A program made the translations under genes and the position numbers. A stretch of DNA of 64,000 bases from Heyndrickxia sporothermodurans (GTDB lineage Bacteria; Bacillota; Bacilli; Bacillales; Bacillaceae_C): assembly GCA_016756695.1 (NCBI GenBank), contig CP066701.1:62001-126000 (forward strand), read 5' to 3'. The notes beneath the pieces were generated by a model. The model was not told the DNA's origin. It did not search any database and was given only the letters and a program-made list of their open reading frames with translations. Of the stretch, positions 47,083 to 56,715 are shown one piece after another; position 1 is the first letter of the stretch, and each line of letters starts with the position of its first letter.

Positions 47083-48673
47083 ATGGTTAATACTTCTTCC
47101 AATAACAAGAATCCATATGGGAAATTAATTCGACTTCTCGAAGAACAATTGGCTCATTCAAATCAACAAAACAAAGACTTATCGAAAAAGCTAGATCAAT
47201 CAACTAAACAGATTGAAGCGCTAACTGAACAAATTCGCCATTTAACAAAACTTTTATATGGATCGAAATCCGAAAAATCGAAATACAACGTACCAGATGG
47301 GCAAGGCTCATTATTTGATGATGACCCGGCTTTTAGCGAACCTGAGCACACAGAAGAACAAAGCCAACAGACAATCTCTTATACTGTTGTACGAAAAGTT
47401 AAATCAAAAAAACGAAATGATTCCTTGCATGATGGTATTGAAGTAGAAGCTATTCACCATCATCCGAAAAATACAATCTGTGACTGTTGCCAAGGGCAAA
47501 TGATTGAAATTGGTAGTACACTTGTACGTGAAGAAGCAAAATTTATTCCTGCAAAAATGATGAAAGTACAGCACATTGAACATGCGTATGAATGTAAAGA
47601 CTGCAAAGTTGATTCATCACAGCCAGCACAAATCAAACGCGGGAAAGCACCACAACCAGCGATTCAGCGTAGCATCGCAAGTCCTAGCGTACTTGCCAAA
47701 GTCATCTATGATAAATTTGCACAATATTTACCTCTTTACCGTCAGGTAAAGGAATGGAATCGCTATGGACTGAATACCAATGATAAAAACCTATCGAATT
47801 GGGTTATCCGTGTAGCACATGATTGGCTGTTACCTGTATACGAACGAATGAAAGAGTTGATGATGGCAAAATCGGTTTTGCATGTCGATGAAACATACGG
47901 ACAAATTATCAACCGATCCGATGGGAAATCTGGCCAAGCCAATGCGTATAATTGGGTGTTTCGAAGTGTGCCAAGCCAAAGTACTAACAATGACTCTCTT
48001 TCAAAGCGCATTATCTCGAGCTCGATCTGTCCTTGAAAGTTTTATTGAAGGCTTTTCTGGAACGATTGTGTGTGATGGTTATTCTGCTTATGATAAGTTG
48101 GAAGGCGTTAATTTCGCAAATTGTTGGGCGCATGTTCGTCGTTATTGGCTGAAAGCTGATAGCAAAAATGGTAGAATCGGTGTGAAATATTGTGATGATT
48201 TATATCGACTAGAAAGGCAATTTAAACGTTTGTCTCCGAGTAAACGAAGAAAAAACGTCAAAAGTACTCGAAGCCAATCGTGGAGGAATTCCTTCACTGG
48301 GTTGAAACATCACCATTTTACGGAAAAAATGCGTTAGCAAAAGCAACTGAATACACATTAAACAGGGCAAATGGACTCAAATTATTCCTGAATGATGGGC
48401 GAATTGAAATGGATAATAATCCAGCCGAGAACGCCATCCGTCCCAACGTTATAGGAAGAAAAATTGGCTCTTTAGTGTAAGTGAAGCTGGTGCAAAAGCG
48501 AATGCCATCTGTTTAAGTATTGCTGAAACTGCCAAAAGTAACGGCGTTGATTTCTATGAATATATAAAGAAACTTTTACGGATTTACCAAATCTCGGCGT
48601 CCAACAAAACCCTGAAATTTTAGATCAATACATGCCCTGGTCAAAAATGATTCAGGCAGAATGTAGCAAATAA
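47083..48673 (+). pseudogene. tnpC: IS66 transposase TnpC, multiple frameshifts
   Basis: Homology is continuous but in changing frames. 47083-~47980 holds the coiled-coil and zinc-finger N-terminus and the first catalytic Asp region (VLHVDETYGQ). A second segment runs to ~48250 (TIVCDGYSAYDKLEG), a third to ~48450 (MDNNPAENAIRPNVIGRK), and the last ends at 48673. Frame changes fit single-base deletions, mostly in A or T runs (near 47980, 48255, 48450 and 48575). This is not a functional enzyme as read. Confidence 0.9.
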
Positions 48674-48807
48674 ATGAAATAGCCGTAATTCGATTAAAAA
48701 GTCAGAATTTACGGCTATTTACGATGCGTACCGAAAGGTACACTTATTTTTTATAATTCGGGCTTACGTTGACCACAAACCATAAAAAGACTGGAGGAGT
48801 ACTTCTT

Positions 48808-50160
48808 ATGACTATTATACGACAACCTAGCCTATTTGGCATACAGGAATTATTTGACATGGAACCTACCCAAAAATATGAAGCCATTATTTCAGCGGTA
48901 GATTTGGATTCGATGTACCATCAAGTGGCGAAAAAATCACGGTTGGGTGCACCGGAAGAACTAAACTATGCAGCCATGATTATCTCCACCTTTGTAAGAT
49001 ACATAGAGCGCATCCCTACGATGAAGGATCTTATAAAACGTCTTCATGATGATCTAGCTTTTAAGTTAAATTGTGGCTTTTTGGTTTCTGATCATGTGCC
49101 TTCAGAATCCTCCTATTCACGTCTCATAACGAAATTGGAGGAAAGCGATATCCTTGAGAAAGAACAAGAAAAAGTGGTCCTCCAGGCTATTGCAGAAGGT
49201 TTCATCACGGATGATACAGTGGCCATTGATGCAACCCATTTTGAAGCACGAGACCAAGCGCAGCCAAAAGAAGAAAAGCCAAAATCTGAACCCCAAAAAC
49301 GTGGTCGGAAATCAAAAGATGAGCGTGACGGGTGGCTTAAAGAACAAGCTGAAACGGAAGCCAATTTACCTTTATATGATAGAAAAATTGTGGCCCAATT
49401 AGATGTTCCCCTAGCCGAACTACGTGCCGAAGTTCCCCAAGACCCTAAATGGGGCGTGAAAAAGAACTCAGAAGGACAAAATGTTTTTTGGTTTGGCTAC
49501 AAAGGTCATTTAGCCGTTGGTACATCAAGCCAATACATTCTACAGGCTCTTTTTTCATCTGGGAGTCTAAATGATGGTAAGGCAGCTATCCCTTTACTGA
49601 AAGGAATTCAGGAACGCCTTCACCTTCCATTACGTTATCAAACAATGGATGCGGGCTATGACTATGAACCCATATACGAGCAGGTACATCGAATGGGACA
49701 ACAATCCGTCATCGCGTATAATAAGCGAAATGAAGGGGAAATCATTGGCTATGATAAACACTTTGCCCCAACTTGTTTCAGAGAGCATTCTTATCGTTAT
49801 GATAGTTTTGATCCTAAATATGAAACATTGAAATACACAAGACCAAAGGAATGCAGCGACTGTCCCTTAGCTAATGAAGGTATTTGCCAAAAGGTTTATA
49901 AAGTGAAAATCACTTCAGACCTTCGCAGATATACCGCACCAGCACGCGGGTCACAAGCATGGAAAAACATTTTCAAACGTCGTACTGCCGTAGAACGGGT
50001 TAATGCCTATCTGAAAGAATTCTTTCAACTGAACAATGTTCGCTATCGTACTGGGAAACGTGCAAAAATTCATTTTGACATGGTAACCCTTATTTATAAT
50101 GCTTCAAAGTTAGCCGCAGACCGAATTAATGTACAATTAAATCAGCAACAAGTAGCATGA
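48808..50160 (+). CDS. Transposase, DDE IS4-superfamily-like (DUF772 N-terminus)
   Basis: The 450-residue protein is intact. An N-terminal helical DUF772-like part is followed by DDE residues: Asp in VAIDATHFEARD, Asp in TMDAGYDYEP, and Glu in RTAVERVNAYLKEF. A Cys cluster (CSDCPLANEGICQ) precedes the last motif. The exact IS family (IS1182-like or IS4 group) is uncertain. ATG 48808 follows GGAGGAG. An IS66 copy is inserted in its 5' untranslated region. Confidence 0.85.
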   Translation: MTIIRQPSLFGIQELFDMEPTQKYEAIISAVDLDSMYHQVAKKSRLGAPEELNYAAMIISTFVRYIERIPTMKDLIKRLHDDLAFKLNCGFLVSDHVPSESSYSRLITKLEESDILEKEQEKVVLQAIAEGFITDDTVAIDATHFEARDQAQPKEEKPKSEPQKRGRKSKDERDGWLKEQAETEANLPLYDRKIVAQLDVPLAELRAEVPQDPKWGVKKNSEGQNVFWFGYKGHLAVGTSSQYILQALFSSGSLNDGKAAIPLLKGIQERLHLPLRYQTMDAGYDYEPIYEQVHRMGQQSVIAYNKRNEGEIIGYDKHFAPTCFREHSYRYDSFDPKYETLKYTRPKECSDCPLANEGICQKVYKVKITSDLRRYTAPARGSQAWKNIFKRRTAVERVNAYLKEFFQLNNVRYRTGKRAKIHFDMVTLIYNASKLAADRINVQLNQQQVA

Positions 50161-50351
50161 TTTCTGTTTTTAAAAATATATTTTAGAAATTCTGTAGGAT
50201 TCTGTATTTTTAAAAAGAGCAATTATGAAATTGACTCACATCATAAAAATTTCTCGGATATTTTGTTGACAACTTGAAATTAGAATTCATCTGGTAATGT
50301 TGGTTTCTATGTGGAAAATGCTTTAAACAGAGAGGAATTTAAGCGGAAAAA

Positions 50352-50392
50352 CAAAAAAAGACTAGTGACTAAATTGCAGTTCAGTCCTAGTC
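50352..50392 (-). terminator. Terminator of the oxoacid dehydrogenase operon
   Basis: Arms 50360-50370 and 50383-50392 pair over about 10 bp with one bulge and are followed on the minus strand by seven T. It lies 12 bases after the E3 stop codon and ends the gene cluster. Confidence 0.8.
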
Positions 50393-50403
50393 CAATCAAC
50401 TAT

Positions 50404-51846
50404 TTACGAATTTCTAACAACTTTTTCTTTTCTTCCCATTCGTTTTGGTGCTTGATGGATGGATATACCTAATGTATCCTCCATTGCTTCAAGAATCGCC
50501 TCATTTATACTTGGATGCGGGTAAGTTGGAAATAGGAAGTCTTCATCCCTTGCTACCAGTTCCCCGCCAATAACAGCCGATGAAATTAGTTCAATTGCTC
50601 CTTCACCTATGATGTGCATACCTAGTAATCTATTCGTTTCTTCATCAACAACAACTTTTGCAAATCCATCCCGATTTCCTGTTACCACGGAAAATCCGCT
50701 GCCGGAAAGTTGATAACGGCCGATTTTTACTAGATAACCAGCTGCCTTTGCCTGTTCCTCGGAAAATCCTGCATATGCAATTGGTGGTACAGAGTGTACA
50801 ACCTCAGGCATCCATGTTAAATCGATTTCACTTTTTCCTCCAGCAATGATTTCGGCGACTGCTTTTCCTTGTTTGATTGCTTTAGCAGCAAGAAATGGGC
50901 CCCCTGACACATCTCCAATTGCGAATATATGATCCATATTCGTTTTCCCAATACGGTCACAAACAATAAAACCGTTATTATCGATCGCTAAACCCATTCT
51001 TTCCAATCCGAGTTCATTCGTATTCCCTTTAGCCTCCTCTTCAATATAAATAGCATTCGAATGAATCATCACTGTTTCATCTTTATGATTTGTAAACGTA
51101 CAGTCTACTCCAAACTCATTTTCCGAAAAGTGAAGAGCTTTCGCATTAGGATATAATGATATTTTTCTTTTTTTCAATTGTCTCTTTAGTTCTTTAAGAA
51201 TGTCTTGATCAAATGAAAAATCATTATTTTCTTCTAAAATAATACTAACCTTCGTCCCTAGTAAACTATAAGCAAACGCTGCTTCTAAAATAATATAGTC
51301 CGAACCAACTAACAGTAATTGTTCCGGGATCGTGTCCACTTGAAATAACTCCCTGGAATTCAACTGATAGTTAGCACTCACTTTATGACTTCCCGCTTTT
51401 GTACCCGTAGCAATAATGGCCTGTTCAAAATTAACAACTTCATAATGATGGCCATTTTCTATTCCAATTTTATTAGCTGAAATAAATGACGCACTTCCAT
51501 ACATGACTTCAATCTTATTCGCCTTACAAAGCGATTCGATCCCCATTCTTAGTTGGGAAATTAATTTTTCCTTATAGGCAAGGAATGTTGCAAAATCAAA
51601 TTTTTTCATTTCGAATCTATAGCCTATTTCGGTAAGGTGCTCCCAAGCATTCGCCTGTTTGGCTGTGTATACAAATGCTTTCGATGGGATGCATCCTTCA
51701 TGCAAACAAATTCCGCCAAGTTTTTTCTGTTCAATTAATAGAACATCTTTCCCTAATTGTGCAGCACGAATCGCCGCAGTGTACCCGCCTGGCCCACCGC
51801 CAATGACCACTATTTCTTTTTCTTGTGCAATTTCCCCTACGACCAT
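50404..51846 (-). CDS. Dihydrolipoyl dehydrogenase, E3
   Basis: This 480-residue FAD enzyme reoxidises the lipoyl group of the E2 next to it using NAD+. FAD motif IVVIGGGPGGYTAAIRAAQLG is near 11-31. The redox pair is in GGICLHEGCIPSK (His replaces the usual Asn between the cysteines). The C-terminal interface His-Glu is in YPHPSINEAILEA. It begins 1 base after the E2 stop codon, so it is co-translated. Confidence 0.93.
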   Translation of the reverse strand: MVVGEIAQEKEIVVIGGGPGGYTAAIRAAQLGKDVLLIEQKKLGGICLHEGCIPSKAFVYTAKQANAWEHLTEIGYRFEMKKFDFATFLAYKEKLISQLRMGIESLCKANKIEVMYGSASFISANKIGIENGHHYEVVNFEQAIIATGTKAGSHKVSANYQLNSRELFQVDTIPEQLLLVGSDYIILEAAFAYSLLGTKVSIILEENNDFSFDQDILKELKRQLKKRKISLYPNAKALHFSENEFGVDCTFTNHKDETVMIHSNAIYIEEEAKGNTNELGLERMGLAIDNNGFIVCDRIGKTNMDHIFAIGDVSGGPFLAAKAIKQGKAVAEIIAGGKSEIDLTWMPEVVHSVPPIAYAGFSEEQAKAAGYLVKIGRYQLSGSGFSVVTGNRDGFAKVVVDEETNRLLGMHIIGEGAIELISSAVIGGELVARDEDFLFPTYPHPSINEAILEAMEDTLGISIHQAPKRMGRKEKVVRNS

Positions 51847-51847
51847 C

Positions 51848-53026
51848 CTACGTCATCTCCAATAACATTCTTGTTGGATTCTCTATTAATTGAACAAATT
51901 CATTTGTAAAACGAACAGCGGTTGCCCCGTCTGCCACACGATGATCAAAGGACATTGATAGATTCATCATGCTGCGAATAACTATTTCATCATTTATGAC
52001 AACTGGCTTCTTTTTTGTTTTATGAAAGGAAATTAATGCTGTTTGCGGATAATTAATTATCGGTGTTGCACCGATTCCGCCTAATGGACCGACATTGCTA
52101 ATTGTAAATGTTCCGTTTGAAATATCGGCTTTTGTTAGTGTGTTGTTTTGTGCTTTTTCAATCGCAATTTTCATTTCATCATGGATCGTTTTCACAGTTT
52201 TTTGTTCCACATTTCGAATGACAGGAACAATCAAGCCATCCTCCGCATCAACTGCGACACCAATGTTATACTCTTTCTTAAGCCTGATCACCCCGTGATC
52301 TTCGTCTAATACAGAATTAAAAATTGGATACTTCATCAATGTGAGTTGAATGGCTTTTATAAAGAAAGCTGCAACTGATATATTTATTCCATCTTCCTTA
52401 CATTGTTGTTTGCAATCGAGGAGGTTGGTCATATCCACCTCTTCAAAATGGGTAACATGTGGAATGGTAAATAGGGATTTACTCATAAGAGAAGCGATTT
52501 GTTTTCTTCGCCCTTTAAATGGTATTTCATCGCTCTCAACTGCATTTTTTATTACTTCTTTAATTGGAGCCGCCATCGGTTCTACAGCTTTTTTTCCATA
52601 GTTATATACATCCTCATCTGTAATTCTGCCTGCAGGTCCGGTCCCGTTAATCTTTTCGATATCAATTCCTAACTCACGAGCTATTTTTCTAGTATATGGT
52701 GCAGCTAAAATTAATCGATTTGTTTTTTCTACTTTGTTTCTATTACTAGACACAGTAACTTCTTGCTGAACATGTTTCGTTTGGCCTGATTCGATAATTA
52801 ATATTGTTGTACCGACTGGAACAAGTGTCCCTTCTTTAACGAGAATTTCTTTTACTATTCCTGTAGTTGGTGAAGGAAGCTCTGCCGTCATTTTATCCGT
52901 TTGGACTTCCACTAAAGGTTGATCACTTTGTACCGGGTCTCCTACTTTAACCAAGTACGATACGATTTCCCCTTCCGTCATCCCTTCCCCGATATCATGA
53001 AGTTTGACCTCTACCAATTCTGTCAC
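51848..53026 (-). CDS. 2-oxoacid dehydrogenase E2, lipoyl acyltransferase
   Basis: This 392-residue protein has one lipoyl domain with the acceptor Lys45 in QTDKMTAELPSP, a peripheral-subunit-binding domain (about 107-140, APYTRKIARELGID and GPAGRITDEDV), and a catalytic domain ending in SFDHRVADGATAVRF with the HxxxDG motif. It forms the core of the complex and carries the acyl group to CoA. Which acyl group is not readable. Context suggests phenylacetyl. Confidence 0.93.
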   Translation of the reverse strand: MTELVEVKLHDIGEGMTEGEIVSYLVKVGDPVQSDQPLVEVQTDKMTAELPSPTTGIVKEILVKEGTLVPVGTTILIIESGQTKHVQQEVTVSSNRNKVEKTNRLILAAPYTRKIARELGIDIEKINGTGPAGRITDEDVYNYGKKAVEPMAAPIKEVIKNAVESDEIPFKGRRKQIASLMSKSLFTIPHVTHFEEVDMTNLLDCKQQCKEDGINISVAAFFIKAIQLTLMKYPIFNSVLDEDHGVIRLKKEYNIGVAVDAEDGLIVPVIRNVEQKTVKTIHDEMKIAIEKAQNNTLTKADISNGTFTISNVGPLGGIGATPIINYPQTALISFHKTKKKPVVINDEIVIRSMMNLSMSFDHRVADGATAVRFTNEFVQLIENPTRMLLEMT

Positions 53027-53045
53027 CTACTTTCCTTATAAACTT

Positions 53046-54044
53046 TTAAAAGTTAATTGCCTTTTTAATCCCTTCAATAATTCTATTTTCATCAGGTAGA
53101 TAATGTTTTTCTAAAGTATAAAATGGAACAGGCACATCAAATCCGGTTACACGTTGAATTGGTGCCTTCAAATATAAAAACGAAGTGTCTTGAATTAATG
53201 AGAGAATGTCTGCTCCCAATCCACTTGTCGCATGTGCCTCGTGAACAATTACGGCTCTTCCTGTATTTTGCACAGATTCTGATATGGTTTCGCGATCGAG
53301 CGGATATAATGTTCGTAAATCAATGACTTCACAATGGATATTTTGTTCTTTTACTTTTTCAGCCGCCTTCATGGCTAACGGAATCATAGCTCCCCATGCA
53401 ATAACGGTAACATCTTCCCCTTCTTTTAAACGATTTGCTTTCCCAATGTCAACTGTGTATCTTTCAGTAGGGACTTCATCTTTAAATGCACGGTAGGAAC
53501 GCATCGGTTCTAAAAATAAAACAGGATCAGGATCTTCTATACTTGCTATTAATAATCCTTTTGCATCATAAGGATTGGATGGACAAACGACCTTTATTCC
53601 TGGCATATGTGTAAATATTGCCTCTACACTGTCGGAATGTATTTCAGGTGCCTTTACTCCGGCACCATATGGGGCACGAATGACCATTGGTACGTGAAAA
53701 CGACCCATCGTTCTCATTCTGATTCTTGTTGCATGGCTCATGATTTGTTCAAATGCTGGATAAATAAAGCCTAAAAACTGCATCTCTACTACTGGAAGAA
53801 AACCGTTAATGGCAAGGCCAATTGCGGTACCGACAATCCCCGCTTCACTTAATGGTGTATCAATGACTCGATCTTCTCCGAATTCTTGTTGCAGCCCCTC
53901 CGTTGCGCGAAAAACGCCACCATTTTTGCCAACATCCTCCCCTAATATAAGGACTTCCTCTTGATCTTTCATTACTGTTCGAAGACCATCTGTTACAGCT
54001 TGCACTAATGACAACTTTTGCGTTTTTGCTGCAATGACACTCAT
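53046..54044 (-). CDS. 2-oxoacid dehydrogenase E1 beta subunit
   Basis: This 332-residue transketolase-like beta subunit has LGEDVGKNGGVFRATEGL near 34-51, DTPLSEAGIVGTAIGLA, and IVHEAHATSGLGADI. Its start overlaps the E1 alpha stop by 4 bases (ATGA). It pairs with E1 alpha to form the TPP-dependent decarboxylase, which is damaged here. Confidence 0.93.
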   Translation of the reverse strand: MSVIAAKTQKLSLVQAVTDGLRTVMKDQEEVLILGEDVGKNGGVFRATEGLQQEFGEDRVIDTPLSEAGIVGTAIGLAINGFLPVVEMQFLGFIYPAFEQIMSHATRIRMRTMGRFHVPMVIRAPYGAGVKAPEIHSDSVEAIFTHMPGIKVVCPSNPYDAKGLLIASIEDPDPVLFLEPMRSYRAFKDEVPTERYTVDIGKANRLKEGEDVTVIAWGAMIPLAMKAAEKVKEQNIHCEVIDLRTLYPLDRETISESVQNTGRAVIVHEAHATSGLGADILSLIQDTSFLYLKAPIQRVTGFDVPVPFYTLEKHYLPDENRIIEGIKKAINF

Positions 54045-55108
54045 TGATTCACACCTCGCAAAAATTCATAATATTGGTCCCTTTGGTCCTTTATCGTCCA
54101 GGTTGGCTCAGCAAATACATGAGCAAATAGATCATCCACGTTTGGTTCGGGAAAACTCTCCATTTCTTCTATTGCTTTTTCAATTATTTTTCCCGCTTTA
54201 GAAACGATTTCTTCCTTCCAAGTCTCATCCCAAATTCCTTCATTTTTCATGTATCTTTCTAATCGTATGATTGGGTCCCCGTTTTCCCGCCTTTTTTCAC
54301 TACTATTTTGATCCCGATATTTTGTTGGATCGTCTGCTGTCGTATGTGCCCCATACCTCCACGTCACTGCTTCAATAAGTGTTGGGCCTTCCCCACGTCT
54401 TGCCCGTTCTAATGCTTTTTTTGTTTCAAAATAAACGGCAAATATATCATTTCCATCAAGACGTACACCAGGGATACTGTAAGCTACTGATTTTTACGCA
54501 ATCGTTTCAGAATTCATTTGCTTTTCAATCGGAACCGAAATTGCATATTGATTATTTTGATTAAAAAAGACAACAGGTGCTTTAAAAACGCTGGCAAAAT
54601 TCAATCCTTCATGGAAATCTCCTTCAGATGTTGCCCCGTCTCCAAAATATACAATCGCAGCATTGTTCGTTCCTTTTCTTTTTTCAGCCATTGCAGCCCC
54701 TGTTGCATGAAGAAGTTGAGTTGCAATAGGAACAGCGGGAGGGAAAATCTTTTTCCCTTCCGGCGGGACACATCCTTCTACTCTACCATTCCAGTATAGA
54801 AGGATCGTTTTTAATGAATGGCCAAAGGTGATGCTTGCTGCATGATCACGATAAGTGGGGAAAAGCCAGTCATTCGGTTGTAAGGCGAGGGCACTGCCGA
54901 CCTGTGCGGCTTCCTGCCCCTCAAATGGGGCATATGTGCCTAATCTTCCTTGCCTTTGAAGGCTAATTGCTTTTCGATCAAATGCGCGAACAAGGGTCAA
55001 TCTTTCATATAATTCTTTAATAAAATCTAGTGAAAGCGCTTTCGGAATTTCGAAGTTTAATAGATTCCCATTTCCATCAAGATAACGAATCATTTGAAAT
55101 TGCTCCAT
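54041..55108 (-). pseudogene. 2-oxoacid dehydrogenase E1 alpha, interrupted by an in-frame TAA
   Basis: The reading frame is continuous from ATG 55108 to the stop at 54041-54043, about 355 codons, the usual E1 alpha length. It is interrupted by a single TAA at codon 205 (54494-54496). The context is SETIA-stop-KSVAYS, where relatives usually have Gln, so CAA to TAA fits. TPP motif GDGATSEGDFHEG is upstream of the stop; the phosphorylation-loop-like RYGAHTTADDPTKYR is downstream. The sequence looks PDH-like rather than branched-chain-like. Readthrough or a sequence error cannot be excluded. Confidence 0.88.
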
Positions 55109-55147
55109 TTATTCGTCCTCCTTGTCGTCTCATTTCCAAATACAAAC

Positions 55148-56257
55148 TTAATGCCGTATTTCCCATTTTGGCCGTTTATGATGCGAAAAGAAACTGTTTC
55201 TGTTTTTTCTTATTTCAATTTTTTCCTCACAAAATTGATTGGCTGATTCGATTGTTGAAATATTTTTATTTTCGGCATTTCGGTATATTTCTAGTAAAGA
55301 ATTATAGATTGCTTTCGTTTTTCTCATGACTCTATTTTTATTTGGACCGTAAAGCTCATCTGATACTTGAATAAGCCCACCCGCATTAACGATATAATCT
55401 GGTGCATACAAAATATTCTTCTTTTTAAGAAGATCTCCATGATGATCATCTAGTAACTGATTATTTGCTGATCCGACAATGGCTTTAACTTTTAACACTT
55501 CAACGGTATCATCGTTAATAATTCCTCCAAGCGCGCATGGAACAAAAGCATCTGCCTCTACAGCATAAATATCATTTCCCGACACTACTTTTACATTTTT
55601 GTTACCGATTTCATTTGCACGTTTTAAAAGGGCATCAATTGCCTCTGAATTGATATCTGTTACATAAAGCGAGGCACCGGCTGCAAGCAATGTTTCTGCT
55701 ACTTTAAAGCCGACCTTGCCTAAACCTTGAATGGAATAGGTTTTATCACCAATTTCATTGGAACCATAAATTGTTTCATTTGTAGCTCTTATTCCGTAAA
55801 TAACGCCCTGTGCTGTTGGTATGGAAGAATCGCCACTCCCACCATATTCCTCCGGCAACCCTACGATACAATTTGTTTCCTTCATCGCATGCACAAAATC
55901 CTCTGGTGTCGTCCCCATATCTGTTCCTGTATAATAACGACCATTTAAAGAATCGATGTATTGACCTAATGACCTGAATAATTCTGGCGTTTTATCTTTA
56001 ACAGGGTCACCGATAATGACCGTTTTTCCACCCCCAAAATCAACATCGGCTGCTACACACTTATACGTCATACCTTTCGAAAGACGAAGTGCGTCATTTA
56101 AAGCATGCTCGAATGTTTGATATGGATACATGCGGCAGCCTCCTGTTGCGGGTCCGAGAGTAGTATTATGTATTGCAATAATTGCTTTCAATCCTGTTTT
56201 CGGATCATTACAAATAACGACTTGTTCATGCTCATAAATTTTTTGAAAAACATCCAT
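55148..56257 (-). CDS. Phenylalanine dehydrogenase-type amino acid dehydrogenase
   Basis: This 369-residue NAD-dependent enzyme of the Glu/Leu/Phe/Val dehydrogenase family catalyses oxidative deamination to a 2-oxoacid. The catalytic lysines appear as K66 (GMTYKC) and K78 ([12 protein letters not shown]), with the Rossmann motif GLGKVG at about 178. [34 protein letters not shown] and the C-terminal NSFF followed by PKWEIRH match the Bacillus phenylalanine dehydrogenases I recall. Leucine dehydrogenases read GGTRMWTY and LNLGGAKT instead. It precedes the E1-E2-E3 genes, so its product phenylpyruvate would be the next substrate. Confidence 0.85.
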   Translation of the reverse strand: MDVFQKIYEHEQVVICNDPKTGLKAIIAIHNTTLGPATGGCRMYPYQTFEHALNDALRLSKGMTYKCVAADVDFGGGKTVIIGDPVKDKTPELFRSLGQYIDSLNGRYYTGTDMGTTPEDFVHAMKETNCIVGLPEEYGGSGDSSIPTAQGVIYGIRATNETIYGSNEIGDKTYSIQGLGKVGFKVAETLLAAGASLYVTDINSEAIDALLKRANEIGNKNVKVVSGNDIYAVEADAFVPCALGGIINDDTVEVLKVKAIVGSANNQLLDDHHGDLLKKKNILYAPDYIVNAGGLIQVSDELYGPNKNRVMRKTKAIYNSLLEIYRNAENKNISTIESANQFCEEKIEIRKNRNSFFSHHKRPKWEIRH

Positions 56258-56285
56258 GCTTGAATCTCCTCTCTAGAAGTTCAAT

Positions 56286-56693
56286 TTACTCTTCTGCTAC
56301 TTTTTTTGAGTCATTGATCATTTGGGTAATTTTTTCTTTTGACAGAATGACTTGTTTTACTTCTCCATGACCAATTAACCCTTGTTCATTCCAGGCTTCC
56401 GTCTTCGTGATGACAATATTATTCTTTAACTCTATTAACGTTGCTTTTACTTTTACTCTCGTTTTTGATGTAGTAGGGGCAATATGTTTAATACTGACTG
56501 CCCCGCCCATTCCTTCTTCATGTGCTTCTAAGTAAGGAAGGATAATTTTCCTCGAAACCCATTCCATATGATAAACCATTGATACAGTAGAATAGGCCTC
56601 ATGTACTACCTTTCCTTCAAAACTAGCAAACATATCTGGTGTTACCTCGAATTCAATCGTTGCCGTTTGCCCGATCTCCATGCCTTCCTTCAA
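56286..56693 (-). CDS. FlK-like hotdog thioesterase
   Basis: This 135-residue single hotdog domain is related to fluoroacetyl-CoA thioesterase FlK. Thr in AYSTVSMVYHMEW and His in GAVSIKHIAPT are at the positions of FlK active-site residues. In this cluster it may release CoA from dead-end or inhibitory acyl-CoA, as PaaI does in other phenylacetate clusters. That role is inferred. It starts 22 bases after the ABC ATPase gene. Confidence 0.8.
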   Translation of the reverse strand: MKEGMEIGQTATIEFEVTPDMFASFEGKVVHEAYSTVSMVYHMEWVSRKIILPYLEAHEEGMGGAVSIKHIAPTTSKTRVKVKATLIELKNNIVITKTEAWNEQGLIGHGEVKQVILSKEKITQMINDSKKVAEE

Positions 56694-56715
56694 TTCTAAA
56701 GCACCTCCCCTTTGA

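Larger units (their letters stand above)
46357..48767 (+). mobile_element. IS66-family insertion sequence, degenerate
   Basis: The element begins GTAAGCCC and ends GGGCTTAC. It is flanked on both sides by the identical 8 bases GTTGACCA (46349-46356 and 48768-48775), the duplication size known for IS66. It carries tnpA, tnpB and tnpC in order. At least five single-base deletions break tnpB and tnpC. Confidence 0.92.
46266..50232 (+). mobile_element. Insertion sequence (IS4-superfamily-like) interrupted by IS66 element
   Basis: The transposase at 48808-50160 belongs to an outer element whose 5' part (before 46357) is separated from the gene by the IS66 insertion. A possible terminal inverted repeat, AATTTCATAATT at 46266-46277 and its complement at 50221-50232, marks the ends. 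Both ends and family are tentative. The left part has a hairpin (46281-46299) and a TATAAT at 46339-46344. Confidence 0.55.

Noticed and set aside
54041-54367. Separate short gene for the second half of E1 alpha
   Set aside because: It is in the same frame as the upstream part and only one TAA separates them. It lacks a start site of its own, so it is part of one pseudogene.
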